Source: Intestinibacter bartlettii | Lineage (GTDB): Bacteria > Bacillota > Clostridia > Peptostreptococcales > Peptostreptococcaceae | Length of the DNA: 32,683 nt | Direction of reading: 5' to 3' | NCBI RefSeq assembly: GCF_018917435.1 | Contig: NZ_JAHLOQ010000037.1 | Span: 1 to 32,683, forward strand | Shown: one piece after another, positions 1 to 8,397 of the stretch | Numbering within the stretch: the stretch's first letter is position 1 | Layout: every line of letters starts with the position of its first letter | Position numbers and translations under genes: made by a program | Notes under the pieces: model-generated | What the model was told of the DNA's origin: nothing | What the model saw: only the letters and a program-made list of their open reading frames with translations | Databases searched by the model: none

Positions 1-20
1 CATTTAACCGTAGGTTTCAA
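1..20 (-). CDS. Possible 5' end of a divergent gene (partial)
   Basis: Read on the minus strand, an AAAGGAG ribosome binding site (complement of 30-36) lies nine bases before a TTG codon at 20-18. The TTG opens a short reading frame (M-K-P-T-V-K) that runs off the left edge. Spacing and motif fit a translation start, but only six codons are visible, so no product can be named. It could equally be chance in an AT-rich region. Confidence 0.25.
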
Positions 21-142
21 CTTTCTCGGCTCCTTTCTTTAGGGGGAATTTGTTTTGTGGTGAAACTATTGTAAACCCTAACGGGGTCGAGATTCAAATA
101 TAAATAAGTTAACAAAACGACGCAAGTTAGCTGGAGGATAAA

Positions 143-1069
143 ATGAAAATAGGAACTATAGATATTGGAACAAACTCTATGAGATTATTAACTGCTGTAT
201 ATAAAGACGGCAAGATAATTAATAGAAAAAAGTATGTAAATACTACTAGAATAGGACAAGGTGTAGATAATAAGGGATATATATCAAAAGATGCTATTGA
301 TAGAAATATACAGGCTTTAAAGGAGTTTAAAGCTATATGTGATGATGAAGGTTGTGAATATATATGCTGTATGGGTACATCAGCATTAAGAGATAGTAAA
401 AATTCTTCTGAATTTATAGAACTTGCTAAAAAAGAAGCAGGTGTTGATGTTGAAGTAATAACAGGAGAGAGAGAATCTAATCTAGGATTTTTAGGAGTGT
501 TAGAAGGTGTTGAAAAGGATGAACTTGAAGAAATACTAGTTATAGATATTGGTGGAGGCTCTACTGAGTTTATAGTTGGAGATAAAGATGGCGTTAAGTT
601 CTGCAAAAGTGAAAATATAGGAGCGCTTAGACTAACAGAGAAATTTTTAAAAACTGAAATAGTAAGCGATGATCAATTAAAAGAAACTATAGAGTTCATT
701 GAGAACACAATTGAAGATACAATAAGTAAAATAAAAAACAGAAATATAAAGAAATTAGTTGGTATAGGTGGAACAGTGACATCTGTATCTGCTATAAATC
801 AAAAATTAGAAGTCTATTCTATGGAAAAAGTGCATAATAGTAAAATATGCAAAAAAGAGTTAGACGAAATTCTACAAATGCTAAAAAATATGACACTAGA
901 AGATAAAAAGAGACTAAAAGGACTACAGCCAAAAAGAGCAGATATTATAACAGCTGGTGTAGTAATTTTAGATATAATAATGGAAAAGCTAGAATTAAAC
1001 GAAATAATTGTAAGTGAATACGATAATTTGGAAGGCTTAATGTGTCAAATAGCAAAAAAGATGTCTTAA
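143..1069 (+). CDS. Ppx/GppA family exopolyphosphatase / (p)ppGpp phosphohydrolase
   Basis: The 308-residue product belongs to the Ppx/GppA phosphatase family of the actin/Hsp70 ATPase superfamily, which hydrolyses inorganic polyphosphate or pppGpp in the cytoplasm. The N-terminal phosphate-binding loop DIGTNSMRLL (residues 7-16), the TSALRDSKNS motif, the second loop DIGGGSTEF near residue 134 and GIGGTVTSV near residue 207 are all present. The length matches the short two-domain form without the C-terminal HD-like domain of E. coli Ppx. GGAGG at 132-136 is well placed for the ATG. Sequence alone does not decide between polyphosphate and pppGpp as substrate. The gene sits just upstream of spoIIE. 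Confidence 0.93.
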   Translation: MKIGTIDIGTNSMRLLTAVYKDGKIINRKKYVNTTRIGQGVDNKGYISKDAIDRNIQALKEFKAICDDEGCEYICCMGTSALRDSKNSSEFIELAKKEAGVDVEVITGERESNLGFLGVLEGVEKDELEEILVIDIGGGSTEFIVGDKDGVKFCKSENIGALRLTEKFLKTEIVSDDQLKETIEFIENTIEDTISKIKNRNIKKLVGIGGTVTSVSAINQKLEVYSMEKVHNSKICKKELDEILQMLKNMTLEDKKRLKGLQPKRADIITAGVVILDIIMEKLELNEIIVSEYDNLEGLMCQIAKKMS

Positions 1070-1094
1070 AGTTTTTTGATTTTCGGTACTGAAA

Positions 1095-1127
1095 ATGACA
1101 AATTAATTTCTCCTTCTTTGCTACAAT
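1095..1127 (+). promoter_or_regulatory. spoIIE promoter, Spo0A/sigma-A type with 21-bp spacer
   Basis: ATGACA (1095-1100) and TACAAT (1122-1127) are separated by 21 bp. The heptamer TGACAAA (1097-1103) overlaps the -35 and matches the 0A-box consensus TGWCGAA at six of seven positions. B. subtilis spoIIE and spoIIG are known for abnormally long spacers (21-22 bp) with Spo0A bound across the -35, so the layout is what a Spo0A-activated sigma-A promoter would show. It lies 29 bp before the spoIIE ATG. Confidence 0.6.
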
Positions 1128-1155
1128 TTTATGTAAACAAAGGAGGAGATTTTTT

Positions 1156-3522
1156 ATGGACAGAACAATCACCATTAAAAATAAGAGGTTTAAAACCAAT
1201 CACTTAAAGCTCTCGAAAATGTTTGATTCAAAAACTTTCATTTTCATGATAATTGGATTTTTATTAAGCAGATCAATCTTAATTGATGGAATTGCTCCAT
1301 TAGGATTAGCTTTTTTCTTATATATATGCAAAGTAGATAAATATAGGGTGCCGGTTTATATAGCAGTCCTGGCTGGAACATTACTATCATTTAATGAAAT
1401 AACTATAATAGCTAAATATGTTGTGTGTTTAACTTTAATATTAATTTTGAGTAGAAAAATTAAAGAAATAACTGCAATAATGAAGTTAAGTTTGGTTGGA
1501 GTTTTTATAATATTACCATCATCTATAATATGCGTTTGTATCACAAATCCAAGTGTATATAATTTTATAATAGCAGGGATAGAATCAATAATAGTATTTA
1601 CATCAGCTTTTATATTTGCATATGGTGTAAAATTTTTAATATCCAATCAAAATAAAATGGCTATAAAAACAGAAGAGATAATATCTATAAGTTTATTGAC
1701 AACTTTCAGTATAATGGGAGTGGGACAAATGGCTGTATTAGGTATTTCACTTAGAGCTGTTTTAGCCACAATATTTATATTAATATCAGCAATTGTAGGA
1801 GGAGCAAGCATAGGTTCATCCTGTGGGGTAATAATTGGACTAGCATTTATTATTAATAATGCTGTATCAGCTATATATATGGGAATATATGCATTTGCTG
1901 GTCTAATAGGTGGAGCATTTAACAAAGTAAACAGATATTTATGTATTCTGGGATATGTGTTGAGCTGGATAATCATATTTGCATATACTTCAGGATTAGA
2001 GTCAAATATAAATTCTATAAGAGATATATTAATAGGAGCAGCAATTGTTTCAATTCTTCCTAAATCATTATTTTCAAGAATTGAATCAACTATAAAAATA
2101 AATCTAAATGCATCTCAATCAGTTAATGACTATATAATGAGAACTAAGAATTTAACAAATAGCAAGTTGGAAAATATGCAAAGAGCTTATAACGAACTTG
2201 CAAATACATTTGAAAAAATAAGACAAAAAGATGAAATCATAAATCAAAATGACATGGCAGAATTAATAGACATGATTTATACAGATGAGTGTACTTCTTG
2301 TAGTATGAAAAAAGTTTGTTGGGAGGTGCGATTTAATAAAACATATACATTGATATATGATATGATTCAGAATTTAGAAGAAGGTCAGCTAAGTACAGAG
2401 GCGATACCAGAAGAATTTAAAAAATCTTGCATGAATCCAGAACAAATTATGAAAATAGCAAATTATTATTATAAAATATTTGCACTTAATTATGATTGGA
2501 GCATGAAGTTTGAAGAGGGTAGAAAGCTGATAGCAGACCAAATCAGAAATATTTCTAAATCTATAAAGGGGTTGTCTGAAGATATAGAAAATAGCGCAGT
2601 ATTAGATTTAGTAAAAGAAAAAAACATACTAGAAGAATTAGAAAGACATAATATAATAGTCAATAAGATTAACTACTTAACAAAGGGTAAAGACGAATTT
2701 AAAATAACAATAGATAAAAATACTTGTGCAAATGGGGGGTTATGCGATGAAAAGTTGATAGGTATAATATCAGATTACTTAGGAGAACAATTATCGGCAC
2801 AAAAGTATGGATGTAATATTTACAAAGATACTTGTAAAATAGTTCTTACTAAGGCTGAGAAGTACACTGCGACAACACAAGCAGTTTCATTATCTAGAGA
2901 CGGGCATGTACTGTGCGGTGACAATTATACATATATGGAGATTGATAATGGGCAATATATGATGGCCATATGTGATGGCATGGGAAAAGGAAAAAGAGCT
3001 TATGATGAATCTTCGACAACGATAGATATACTCGAAAAAATGATCGAGGCTAGAATTGATAATGAAATTGTAATAAAGACAATTAATAATATGCTTTTAC
3101 TTAGTAATTCAGATGAAATTTTTTCAACATTAGACCTTGGAATTATTGATTTAAAACAAGGACGATTAGAAACAGTTAAAATGGGAGCTTGTTCAACATA
3201 CATCAAAAGAGCGAATAATGATGTAGATTTTATATCATCTTCATCTTTGCCTGTTGGAATTTTATCTGATATTAAGTTAGATAGGCATAATTATAAGCTT
3301 AATGACGGAGATTATATTATAATGGTTTCTGATGGGATTATAGACGCAGGTAAAAATAATGATATCGGTGAGAATTGGTTGATTTACTTCCTGAAAAATT
3401 TAAATACTTATGATCCTAAAGAAATGATTGATAAGATAGTAGATAGGGCTTTAGAGTTACAACTTGATAAGATAGAAGATGACATGACGGTTATGGTGAC
3501 AAAAGTAAATAAGATAAAATAA
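1156..3522 (+). CDS. spoIIE: Stage II sporulation protein E, PP2C serine phosphatase
   Basis: SpoIIE is the membrane-bound phosphatase that dephosphorylates SpoIIAA in the forespore and so releases sigma-F. This copy has 788 residues (B. subtilis about 827). Residues about 25-310 form a block of roughly ten hydrophobic segments, then a central region with a Cys cluster (CTSCSMKKVCW, about 379-389), then the PPM/PP2C domain from about 580. Metal-binding motifs are intact: CDGMGKGK with D607, VSDGIIDAG with D726/G727, and DDMTVMV with D775/D776. AGGAGG precedes the ATG. It is probably transcribed alone from its own sporulation promoter. Confidence 0.97.
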   Translation: MDRTITIKNKRFKTNHLKLSKMFDSKTFIFMIIGFLLSRSILIDGIAPLGLAFFLYICKVDKYRVPVYIAVLAGTLLSFNEITIIAKYVVCLTLILILSRKIKEITAIMKLSLVGVFIILPSSIICVCITNPSVYNFIIAGIESIIVFTSAFIFAYGVKFLISNQNKMAIKTEEIISISLLTTFSIMGVGQMAVLGISLRAVLATIFILISAIVGGASIGSSCGVIIGLAFIINNAVSAIYMGIYAFAGLIGGAFNKVNRYLCILGYVLSWIIIFAYTSGLESNINSIRDILIGAAIVSILPKSLFSRIESTIKINLNASQSVNDYIMRTKNLTNSKLENMQRAYNELANTFEKIRQKDEIINQNDMAELIDMIYTDECTSCSMKKVCWEVRFNKTYTLIYDMIQNLEEGQLSTEAIPEEFKKSCMNPEQIMKIANYYYKIFALNYDWSMKFEEGRKLIADQIRNISKSIKGLSEDIENSAVLDLVKEKNILEELERHNIIVNKINYLTKGKDEFKITIDKNTCANGGLCDEKLIGIISDYLGEQLSAQKYGCNIYKDTCKIVLTKAEKYTATTQAVSLSRDGHVLCGDNYTYMEIDNGQYMMAICDGMGKGKRAYDESSTTIDILEKMIEARIDNEIVIKTINNMLLLSNSDEIFSTLDLGIIDLKQGRLETVKMGACSTYIKRANNDVDFISSSSLPVGILSDIKLDRHNYKLNDGDYIIMVSDGIIDAGKNNDIGENWLIYFLKNLNTYDPKEMIDKIVDRALELQLDKIEDDMTVMVTKVNKIK

Positions 3523-3856
3523 ATTCAATACTTAATAAAGCAGAAGTATTGGAATAATTGAAAATAATGAATTCACATACCAGTTATCTACAGTAACTGT
3601 GTAAAACTTGTAGATACCTGTTAATAAATAGATAAAAAATGTTGATAAGTATAAAAATAATCCACAATTATACAACAAATACTCAAATATAGAATTAGTG
3701 AAACAGCCCAGTTATTAATGGGGAAAAGGTTTGTTGATATGTTGATAAGGTTGTGGATAACTCGATTATAAACTGTATAAAACTTATAAAAATTGAATAA
3801 TAAAATAAAAAAAAGTCATCCTAATATTAAGTAATTATAAGAAAGGATGACTTTTT
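3523..3856. other. Gene-free region with a DnaA-box cluster
   Basis: No coding signal is visible in these 334 bases. Nine-mers close to the DnaA box TTATCCACA occur at 3584-3592 (+, TTATCTACA), 3609-3617 (-, GTATCTACA), 3640-3648 (-, TTATCAACA), 3658-3666 (+, TAATCCACA), 3732-3740 (-, ATATCAACA), 3740-3748 (-, TTATCAACA) and 3752-3760 (-, exact consensus). The first two face each other as an 8-bp inverted repeat. A nearly pure A/T stretch follows at 3761-3814. The arrangement resembles a DnaA titration or regulatory cluster; no dnaA or dnaN is in the window. A small hairpin (3526-3533/3544-3551), without a T-run, follows spoIIE. Confidence 0.6.
3810..3856 (+). promoter_or_regulatory. Hairpin covering the ribosome binding site of the M3 peptidase gene
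   Basis: AAAAAGTCATCCT (3810-3822) and AGGATGACTTTTT (3844-3856) form a perfect 13-bp stem around a 21-nt AT-rich loop. The right arm contains the Shine-Dalgarno AAAGGA (3842-3847) and ends directly at the ATG (3857). The T-run makes it look like an intrinsic terminator for transcription from upstream. In a transcript that continues, it would sequester the ribosome binding site. Either reading is inference. Confidence 0.6.
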
Positions 3857-5809
3857 ATGAGCAAAAAGTTAAATATAATAGCAATTATAGTATTTGCAAT
3901 GGTTTTGGCAAGTGGTATTTTTTATGGAATAAATAAGTTTAATCAAAAAGGAGCTAAATCTATAGAAGTAACAAAAAATAATTATAGTACGTCAGATTTT
4001 TTCTTAGATGATAGATACAGTAGTGTATTTTCGTTTATTGATGATAAAGATGAAAAAAATAAAGAAGAGTCTAGCAGAAATTATAAATATGTTACTTGGA
4101 ACTTACAATCTTTATTTGTATCAGATGAGGCATGGGAAAAGGAATTATCAAAATTTGAGAAAGATATGAAAGAGTTAGAAAATTATACTGGAAAAGTTAC
4201 TAAATCAAAAACTCATTTTATATCGGCACTTAAAATAAAAGAAAAATTAGATATAAGATTAGAAAAGTTATATGCTTATGCGAAATTGAATAAAGACATA
4301 AATAAAAATTCTTATAAATATTTAGACATGATAAATAAAGTAAGTAAGGTTGATTCAAAATATAGTAAAATATGCTCAGATTTAGAGTTAGAAATACTTA
4401 AGTTACCAGATTCAACTTATAATGATTATTTAAAAAATAGAAAAGTAGATAAAAAATTTAAAATGTACTTACAAGAAGTACGAAAAAGTAAAGCACATTA
4501 TTTAGACGAAAAATCCGAAAGTATCTTAAATAAAATGGGAAATATACTTTCTCTACCTTCAGATGTATATGATTTATTTAGCAATATGGATAAGAATAGT
4601 AATGATACACCATCCGAGTATTCTTCTAAAATTAGATCATCAGATAGAGAAACAAGAAAAGCTGCGTTTACAAATGAATTTGTTATTTATAATGACAATA
4701 TAAATACCTTATCAGGATTATTAATAGGTCAAGCTGATAGAAATATATTTTATTCTAATGTTAGAAAATTTGATTCTAGTTTAGATATGTATTTAGATAG
4801 TGATGAAGTAGACCCTAAAATATATGACAATTTAATAAAAACAGTAAGTGAAAATAGTGAAGGGTTGCATAAATATATTTCTTTAAGAAAAAAATTATTA
4901 AACATAGATAAAGTGCATTATTACGATATGTTTGTGCCAATAGTAGAAGAAGAAAATAGTGATATATCTTATGATAAAGCTATTTCTTTAGTTTATGCAG
5001 CGCTTGAACCATTGGGAGAAGGATATGAAGATATAGCTTATAAAGCTTTTAATGAAAGATGGATAGATGTATATTCTAATGAAAATAAAGTAGGAGGAGG
5101 ATATTGTCTATCTGTATATAAAAATCATCCTTATATATTGCTTAATTATGATAATTCATTAGACTCCGTATCTACTTTAATACATGAATTAGGACATGGT
5201 GTATATAGTTATTTAAGTCAAAAAAATCAAGAGTACTATAACGCCCAACCATCTATATTTACACATGAAGTTGCATCAACTACAAATGAAGCTTTATTAT
5301 ATGAATTTTTAATAAAAAATGCAGGCAATGATAAACAAAAAGCATATTATATAACTCAATATATGGATTTTATTAAAGATACTCTTTATACACAGACTAT
5401 GTATGCTGAATTTGAAAGAGATGTTCACTCTATGTTAGAACATAATGAAAATGTAAACGCATTAGTATTAAATGATTTATGGTCACAACTATTAAAAAAA
5501 TATTATGGAAATGATTTTGAAGTTGATCCTCTTGCTATGATAGGATGGTCTAGAATACCACATTTCTATAACAGTTTTTATGTATATAAATATGCTACAG
5601 GATGTAGTAGTGCTATAAGTTTCTCACAAGATATTCTAAACAATGGACCTGAAAATTATATTAACTTCTTGAAAAAGGGTAGTTCTGATAAACCTCTTAA
5701 CTTATTAAAAAGTGGTGGAATTGATCTAACTAATGATAAATCAATACAAATAAGTATTAATAAATTTAACAAGTTATTGGCTGAACTAGAGAAGTTAACT
5801 AAGAATTAA
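3857..5809 (+). CDS. Membrane-anchored M3-family oligoendopeptidase (PepF-like)
   Basis: The product is a 650-residue zinc metallopeptidase of family M3 (thimet oligopeptidase/PepF group), which cleaves short peptides. The zinc site is HELGH at H443/H447 with the third ligand E471 in THEVASTTNE, the spacing expected for the family. Unlike classical PepF (about 600 residues, cytoplasmic), it begins with a positively charged end and one hydrophobic segment at about residues 6-26 without a lipobox, so the catalytic domain should sit outside the membrane. The C-terminal block with YVYKYATG is typical of the family. It stands alone; its ribosome binding site lies in a hairpin. The substrate is unknown. 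Confidence 0.92.
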   Translation: MSKKLNIIAIIVFAMVLASGIFYGINKFNQKGAKSIEVTKNNYSTSDFFLDDRYSSVFSFIDDKDEKNKEESSRNYKYVTWNLQSLFVSDEAWEKELSKFEKDMKELENYTGKVTKSKTHFISALKIKEKLDIRLEKLYAYAKLNKDINKNSYKYLDMINKVSKVDSKYSKICSDLELEILKLPDSTYNDYLKNRKVDKKFKMYLQEVRKSKAHYLDEKSESILNKMGNILSLPSDVYDLFSNMDKNSNDTPSEYSSKIRSSDRETRKAAFTNEFVIYNDNINTLSGLLIGQADRNIFYSNVRKFDSSLDMYLDSDEVDPKIYDNLIKTVSENSEGLHKYISLRKKLLNIDKVHYYDMFVPIVEEENSDISYDKAISLVYAALEPLGEGYEDIAYKAFNERWIDVYSNENKVGGGYCLSVYKNHPYILLNYDNSLDSVSTLIHELGHGVYSYLSQKNQEYYNAQPSIFTHEVASTTNEALLYEFLIKNAGNDKQKAYYITQYMDFIKDTLYTQTMYAEFERDVHSMLEHNENVNALVLNDLWSQLLKKYYGNDFEVDPLAMIGWSRIPHFYNSFYVYKYATGCSSAISFSQDILNNGPENYINFLKKGSSDKPLNLLKSGGIDLTNDKSIQISINKFNKLLAELEKLTKN

Positions 5810-5810
5810 A

Positions 5811-5839
5811 GTGACAAAAATATATTAATAAGGTAGAAT
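5811..5839 (+). promoter_or_regulatory. Putative sigma-A promoter of galU
   Basis: GTGACA (5811-5816) and TAGAAT (5834-5839) are 17 bp apart, directly after the stop codon of the M3 peptidase gene and 81 bp before galU. Confidence 0.5.
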
Positions 5840-5920
5840 AATATGTAAATGTGATAGTTTATTTAATAATTAATTTAGGATATATTTTGTGTAATAATTG
5901 TTTTTGGAGGGAGAAATTAT

Positions 5921-6859
5921 ATGCAAAGAAAAATAAAAAAAGCTGTTATACCAGCAGCAGGATTGGGTACAAGATTTTTACCAGCAACAAAGGCACAACC
6001 TAAAGAAATGTTGCCAATAGTAGATAAACCCACTTTACAATATATAATAGAAGAAGCTGTTGAGTCAGGAATTGAAGAAATACTTATAATTACAGGTAAA
6101 AATAAAAAATCTATAGAAGATCACTTTGATAAATCAGTTGAGTTAGAATTAGAATTAGAGCAAAAAGGAAAAACTGATTTATTGGAAATAGTAAGAAATA
6201 TAACAAATATGGTTAATATATACTATATAAGACAAAAGGAACCTAAAGGATTAGGTGATGCAATTTATTGTGCAAGAAGTTTTATAGGTGATGAACCATT
6301 TGCAGTTATGTTAGGTGATGATATAGTTGATAATGATGTTCCATGTTTAAAGCAGTTAATGTCTGCATATGAAGAATATAGAACAACTATATTAGGCGTT
6401 CAAAGTGTTGCTCCAGAAGATGCAAATAAATATGGAATAATCAATGCTAAACATATAGAAGACCGCGTTTACAAAGTTAAGGATCTAGTTGAAAAACCAG
6501 AACCAGGAAAACAACCTTCTAATATAGCAATATTAGGTAGATATATAATAACACCTGAAATATTTGAGATTCTTGAAAATCAGGAACCAGGTAAAGGTGG
6601 AGAAATTCAATTAACAGATGCATTAAAAACTTTATCTAAAAAAGAAGCAATGTATGCATATGAATTTGAAGGAAAAAGATATGATGTTGGAGATAAATTA
6701 GGATTTTTAGAAGCAACAGTTGATTTTGCACTAAAAAAACCAGAACTTCAAGAGCCATTTATGGAATACTTACAAAAAGTATGCAGTCAAAACACTGCTG
6801 AAAAAGAAGTAGCAATATCTAAAGAATCAAATGATGAAGATAAAGAAGCTACAAAATAG
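5921..6859 (+). CDS. galU: UTP-glucose-1-phosphate uridylyltransferase
   Basis: The enzyme makes UDP-glucose from UTP and glucose-1-phosphate for cell-envelope glycans and glycolipids. The 312-residue product starts with the nucleotidyltransferase signature (AAGLGTRFLPATKAQPKEML, about residues 12-31), followed by GLGDAIYCAR, MLGDDIVD and VEKPEPGKQPSNIAILGRYI, all diagnostic of bacterial GalU/GtaB. The last ~25 residues form an acidic, low-complexity tail (Lys/Glu/Asp-rich) beyond the usual end. GGAGGG precedes the ATG. A tiny membrane-peptide gene follows 15 bases after the stop and may be cotranscribed. B. subtilis calls the orthologue gtaB. Confidence 0.96.
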   Translation: MQRKIKKAVIPAAGLGTRFLPATKAQPKEMLPIVDKPTLQYIIEEAVESGIEEILIITGKNKKSIEDHFDKSVELELELEQKGKTDLLEIVRNITNMVNIYYIRQKEPKGLGDAIYCARSFIGDEPFAVMLGDDIVDNDVPCLKQLMSAYEEYRTTILGVQSVAPEDANKYGIINAKHIEDRVYKVKDLVEKPEPGKQPSNIAILGRYIITPEIFEILENQEPGKGGEIQLTDALKTLSKKEAMYAYEFEGKRYDVGDKLGFLEATVDFALKKPELQEPFMEYLQKVCSQNTAEKEVAISKESNDEDKEATK

Positions 6860-6874
6860 AAAGAGGGAATAAAA

Positions 6875-6988
6875 TTGGCTAAAAGCAGACAAGCTAAAAT
6901 GAATAAAATAGTAGCTATTGGGATAGCTGTAATATTACTTGTAACTAGTTTAACTACGTTAATAAGTGTTATCTCATGGTATTTATAA
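6875..6988 (+). CDS. 37-residue single-pass membrane peptide (DUF4044-like)
   Basis: A TTG codon preceded by AGAGGG opens a 37-codon frame, M-A-K-S-R-Q-A-K-M-N-K followed by a hydrophobic segment of about 22 residues ending in SWYL. A short basic N-terminus beginning MAK and one transmembrane helix is the layout of the small DUF4044 proteins of Firmicutes, whose function is unknown. It lies between galU and an intrinsic terminator, so it should be the last gene of the galU transcript. An internal ATG at codon 9 is an alternative start, but it lacks a good ribosome binding site. Confidence 0.65.
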   Translation: MAKSRQAKMNKIVAIGIAVILLVTSLTTLISVISWYL

Positions 6989-6996
6989 AATTAAAG

Positions 6997-7044
6997 AGAA
7001 TGCAGAAAGATAAAATTAAAATTATTTTTTTGCATTCTTTTTTT
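6997..7044 (+). terminator. Intrinsic terminator after galU and the small membrane gene
   Basis: AGAATGCA (6997-7004) pairs with TGCATTCT (7031-7038) and a run of T follows. Confidence 0.75.
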
Positions 7045-7078
7045 ATTAATAAAAATTGCATTTATTGGAATTAAATAG

Positions 7079-7106
7079 TAGACATTAAATCTAGATAAGG
7101 TATAAT
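7079..7106 (+). promoter_or_regulatory. Putative sigma-A promoter of glpX
   Basis: TAGACA (7079-7084) and a perfect TATAAT (7101-7106) with a 16-bp spacer, about 100 bp before glpX. Confidence 0.6.
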
Positions 7107-7204
7107 ATTAGTGGTAATAATAAATAAAAAAGTTAAAAAAAGACATATGATTTGAATTAATTAGAATGATATAAATTAAAATAAAATTAAAAAAGGAGAG
7201 AGTA

Positions 7205-8206
7205 ATGGATAGAAATTTAGCACTAGAACTTGTAAGAGTCACAGAAGCTGCAGCATTAGTTTCATCTCAATTTATGGGAAGAGGAGATAAAAATGGGGCT
7301 GATGGAGCTGCAGTAGAAGCAATGAGAAGAGCCTTTGAATCAGTTAAGATAAAAGGTGAAGTTGTAATTGGAGAAGGGGAAATTGATGAAGCTCCAATGC
7401 TATACATAGGCGAAAAAGTTGGTAGCCAAGAAGAAGGAACTATGGAAGTTGATATAGCGGTAGATCCACTTGATGGAACAGAATTAATAGCAAAAGGACT
7501 TCCAAATGCAATAGCAGTAATAGCTATGGGCAAAAAAGGTTCTTTATTAAATGCACCAGATACATATATGAAAAAAATAGTTGTAGGACCAAAAGCAAAA
7601 GGTGTGATAGATTTAGATAAAAGTGTAGAAGAAAATATCGTTGATGTTTCAAAAGCATTAGGAAAGAAAACAACTCAAATGACAATTATGGTTCAAGATA
7701 GAGAGAGACATAATTATATATTTGAAGTAGCTAGAAAACTAGGATGTAAAATAAGAATGTTCGATGCTGGAGATGTTGCAGCAGGTATAGCAACTTGTTT
7801 CGAGGAAACAGGTGTGGATATGCTTATGGGAATCGGTGGAGGACCAGAAGGCGTTATAACTGCAGCTGCTATAAAATGTATGGGTGGAGATATGCAAGCT
7901 CAAATATATCCATTAAGTGATGAAGAAAGAGAAAGATGTCATCAAATGGGATATTCAGATTCAGACATCGAAAAAAAATTAACTATAGATGACTTGGCAA
8001 AAGGAGAGGATTTATTCTTCGCTGCTACAGGAATAACAGAAGGAAATCTATTAAAAGGTGTAGTTAGTATGGGTGGAAATAAAGCTAAAACAGAATCTGT
8101 AGTTATGAGAGGAAAAACAGGAACTATAAGATTTGTAAATGCTATACACAATTTAGATAAAAATGAAATATTAGTAGATTTAATGAAAAAATACAATATG
8201 GAGTAA
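7205..8206 (+). CDS. glpX: Class II fructose-1,6-bisphosphatase
   Basis: GlpX removes the 1-phosphate from fructose-1,6-bisphosphate in gluconeogenesis. The 333-residue protein has the class II hallmarks: GEGEIDEAPMLYIGE (about 57-71), VDPLDGTELIAKG with the metal-binding Asp residues (about 87-99), and GIGGGPEGVITAAAIKCMGG near residue 210. Length and start (RBS AAAAGGAGAG, ATG) are typical. It is flanked by terminators on both sides and so is probably monocistronic. Some members also hydrolyse sedoheptulose-1,7-bisphosphate; sequence alone does not show that here. Confidence 0.96.
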   Translation: MDRNLALELVRVTEAAALVSSQFMGRGDKNGADGAAVEAMRRAFESVKIKGEVVIGEGEIDEAPMLYIGEKVGSQEEGTMEVDIAVDPLDGTELIAKGLPNAIAVIAMGKKGSLLNAPDTYMKKIVVGPKAKGVIDLDKSVEENIVDVSKALGKKTTQMTIMVQDRERHNYIFEVARKLGCKIRMFDAGDVAAGIATCFEETGVDMLMGIGGGPEGVITAAAIKCMGGDMQAQIYPLSDEERERCHQMGYSDSDIEKKLTIDDLAKGEDLFFAATGITEGNLLKGVVSMGGNKAKTESVVMRGKTGTIRFVNAIHNLDKNEILVDLMKKYNME

Positions 8207-8260
8207 AAATATATAACTGTAATATAAATTGCTCCAAATTATTTTTATAAATTATTAGCC

Positions 8261-8308
8261 AATAAAAAATAATCCATTATATTTATTTATGATGGATTAT
8301 TTTTTATT
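8261..8308 (+). terminator. Intrinsic terminator after glpX
   Basis: A perfect 17-bp inverted repeat (8261-8277/8292-8308) with core AATCCAT/ATGGATT, a 14-nt loop and T-rich 3' arm. Confidence 0.75.
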
Positions 8309-8397
8309 ATATATACTTTTAATCATAATTAATGTATAGTTTAATTGTTAATTAAAATATAAAATAAAGTATATAAATAGGTATTTTATTTTATTTA

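Noticed and set aside
52-101. Resemblance to an internal part of type A RNase P RNA (GTAAACCC...CAAATA)
   Set aside because: The 3' parts that must follow (P15-P18 and the conserved 3' end) are missing; the ppx gene begins at 143. Likely chance.
3523-3856. The chromosomal replication origin itself
   Set aside because: No dnaA, dnaN, rpmH or gyrase genes nearby; a regulatory DnaA cluster fits better.
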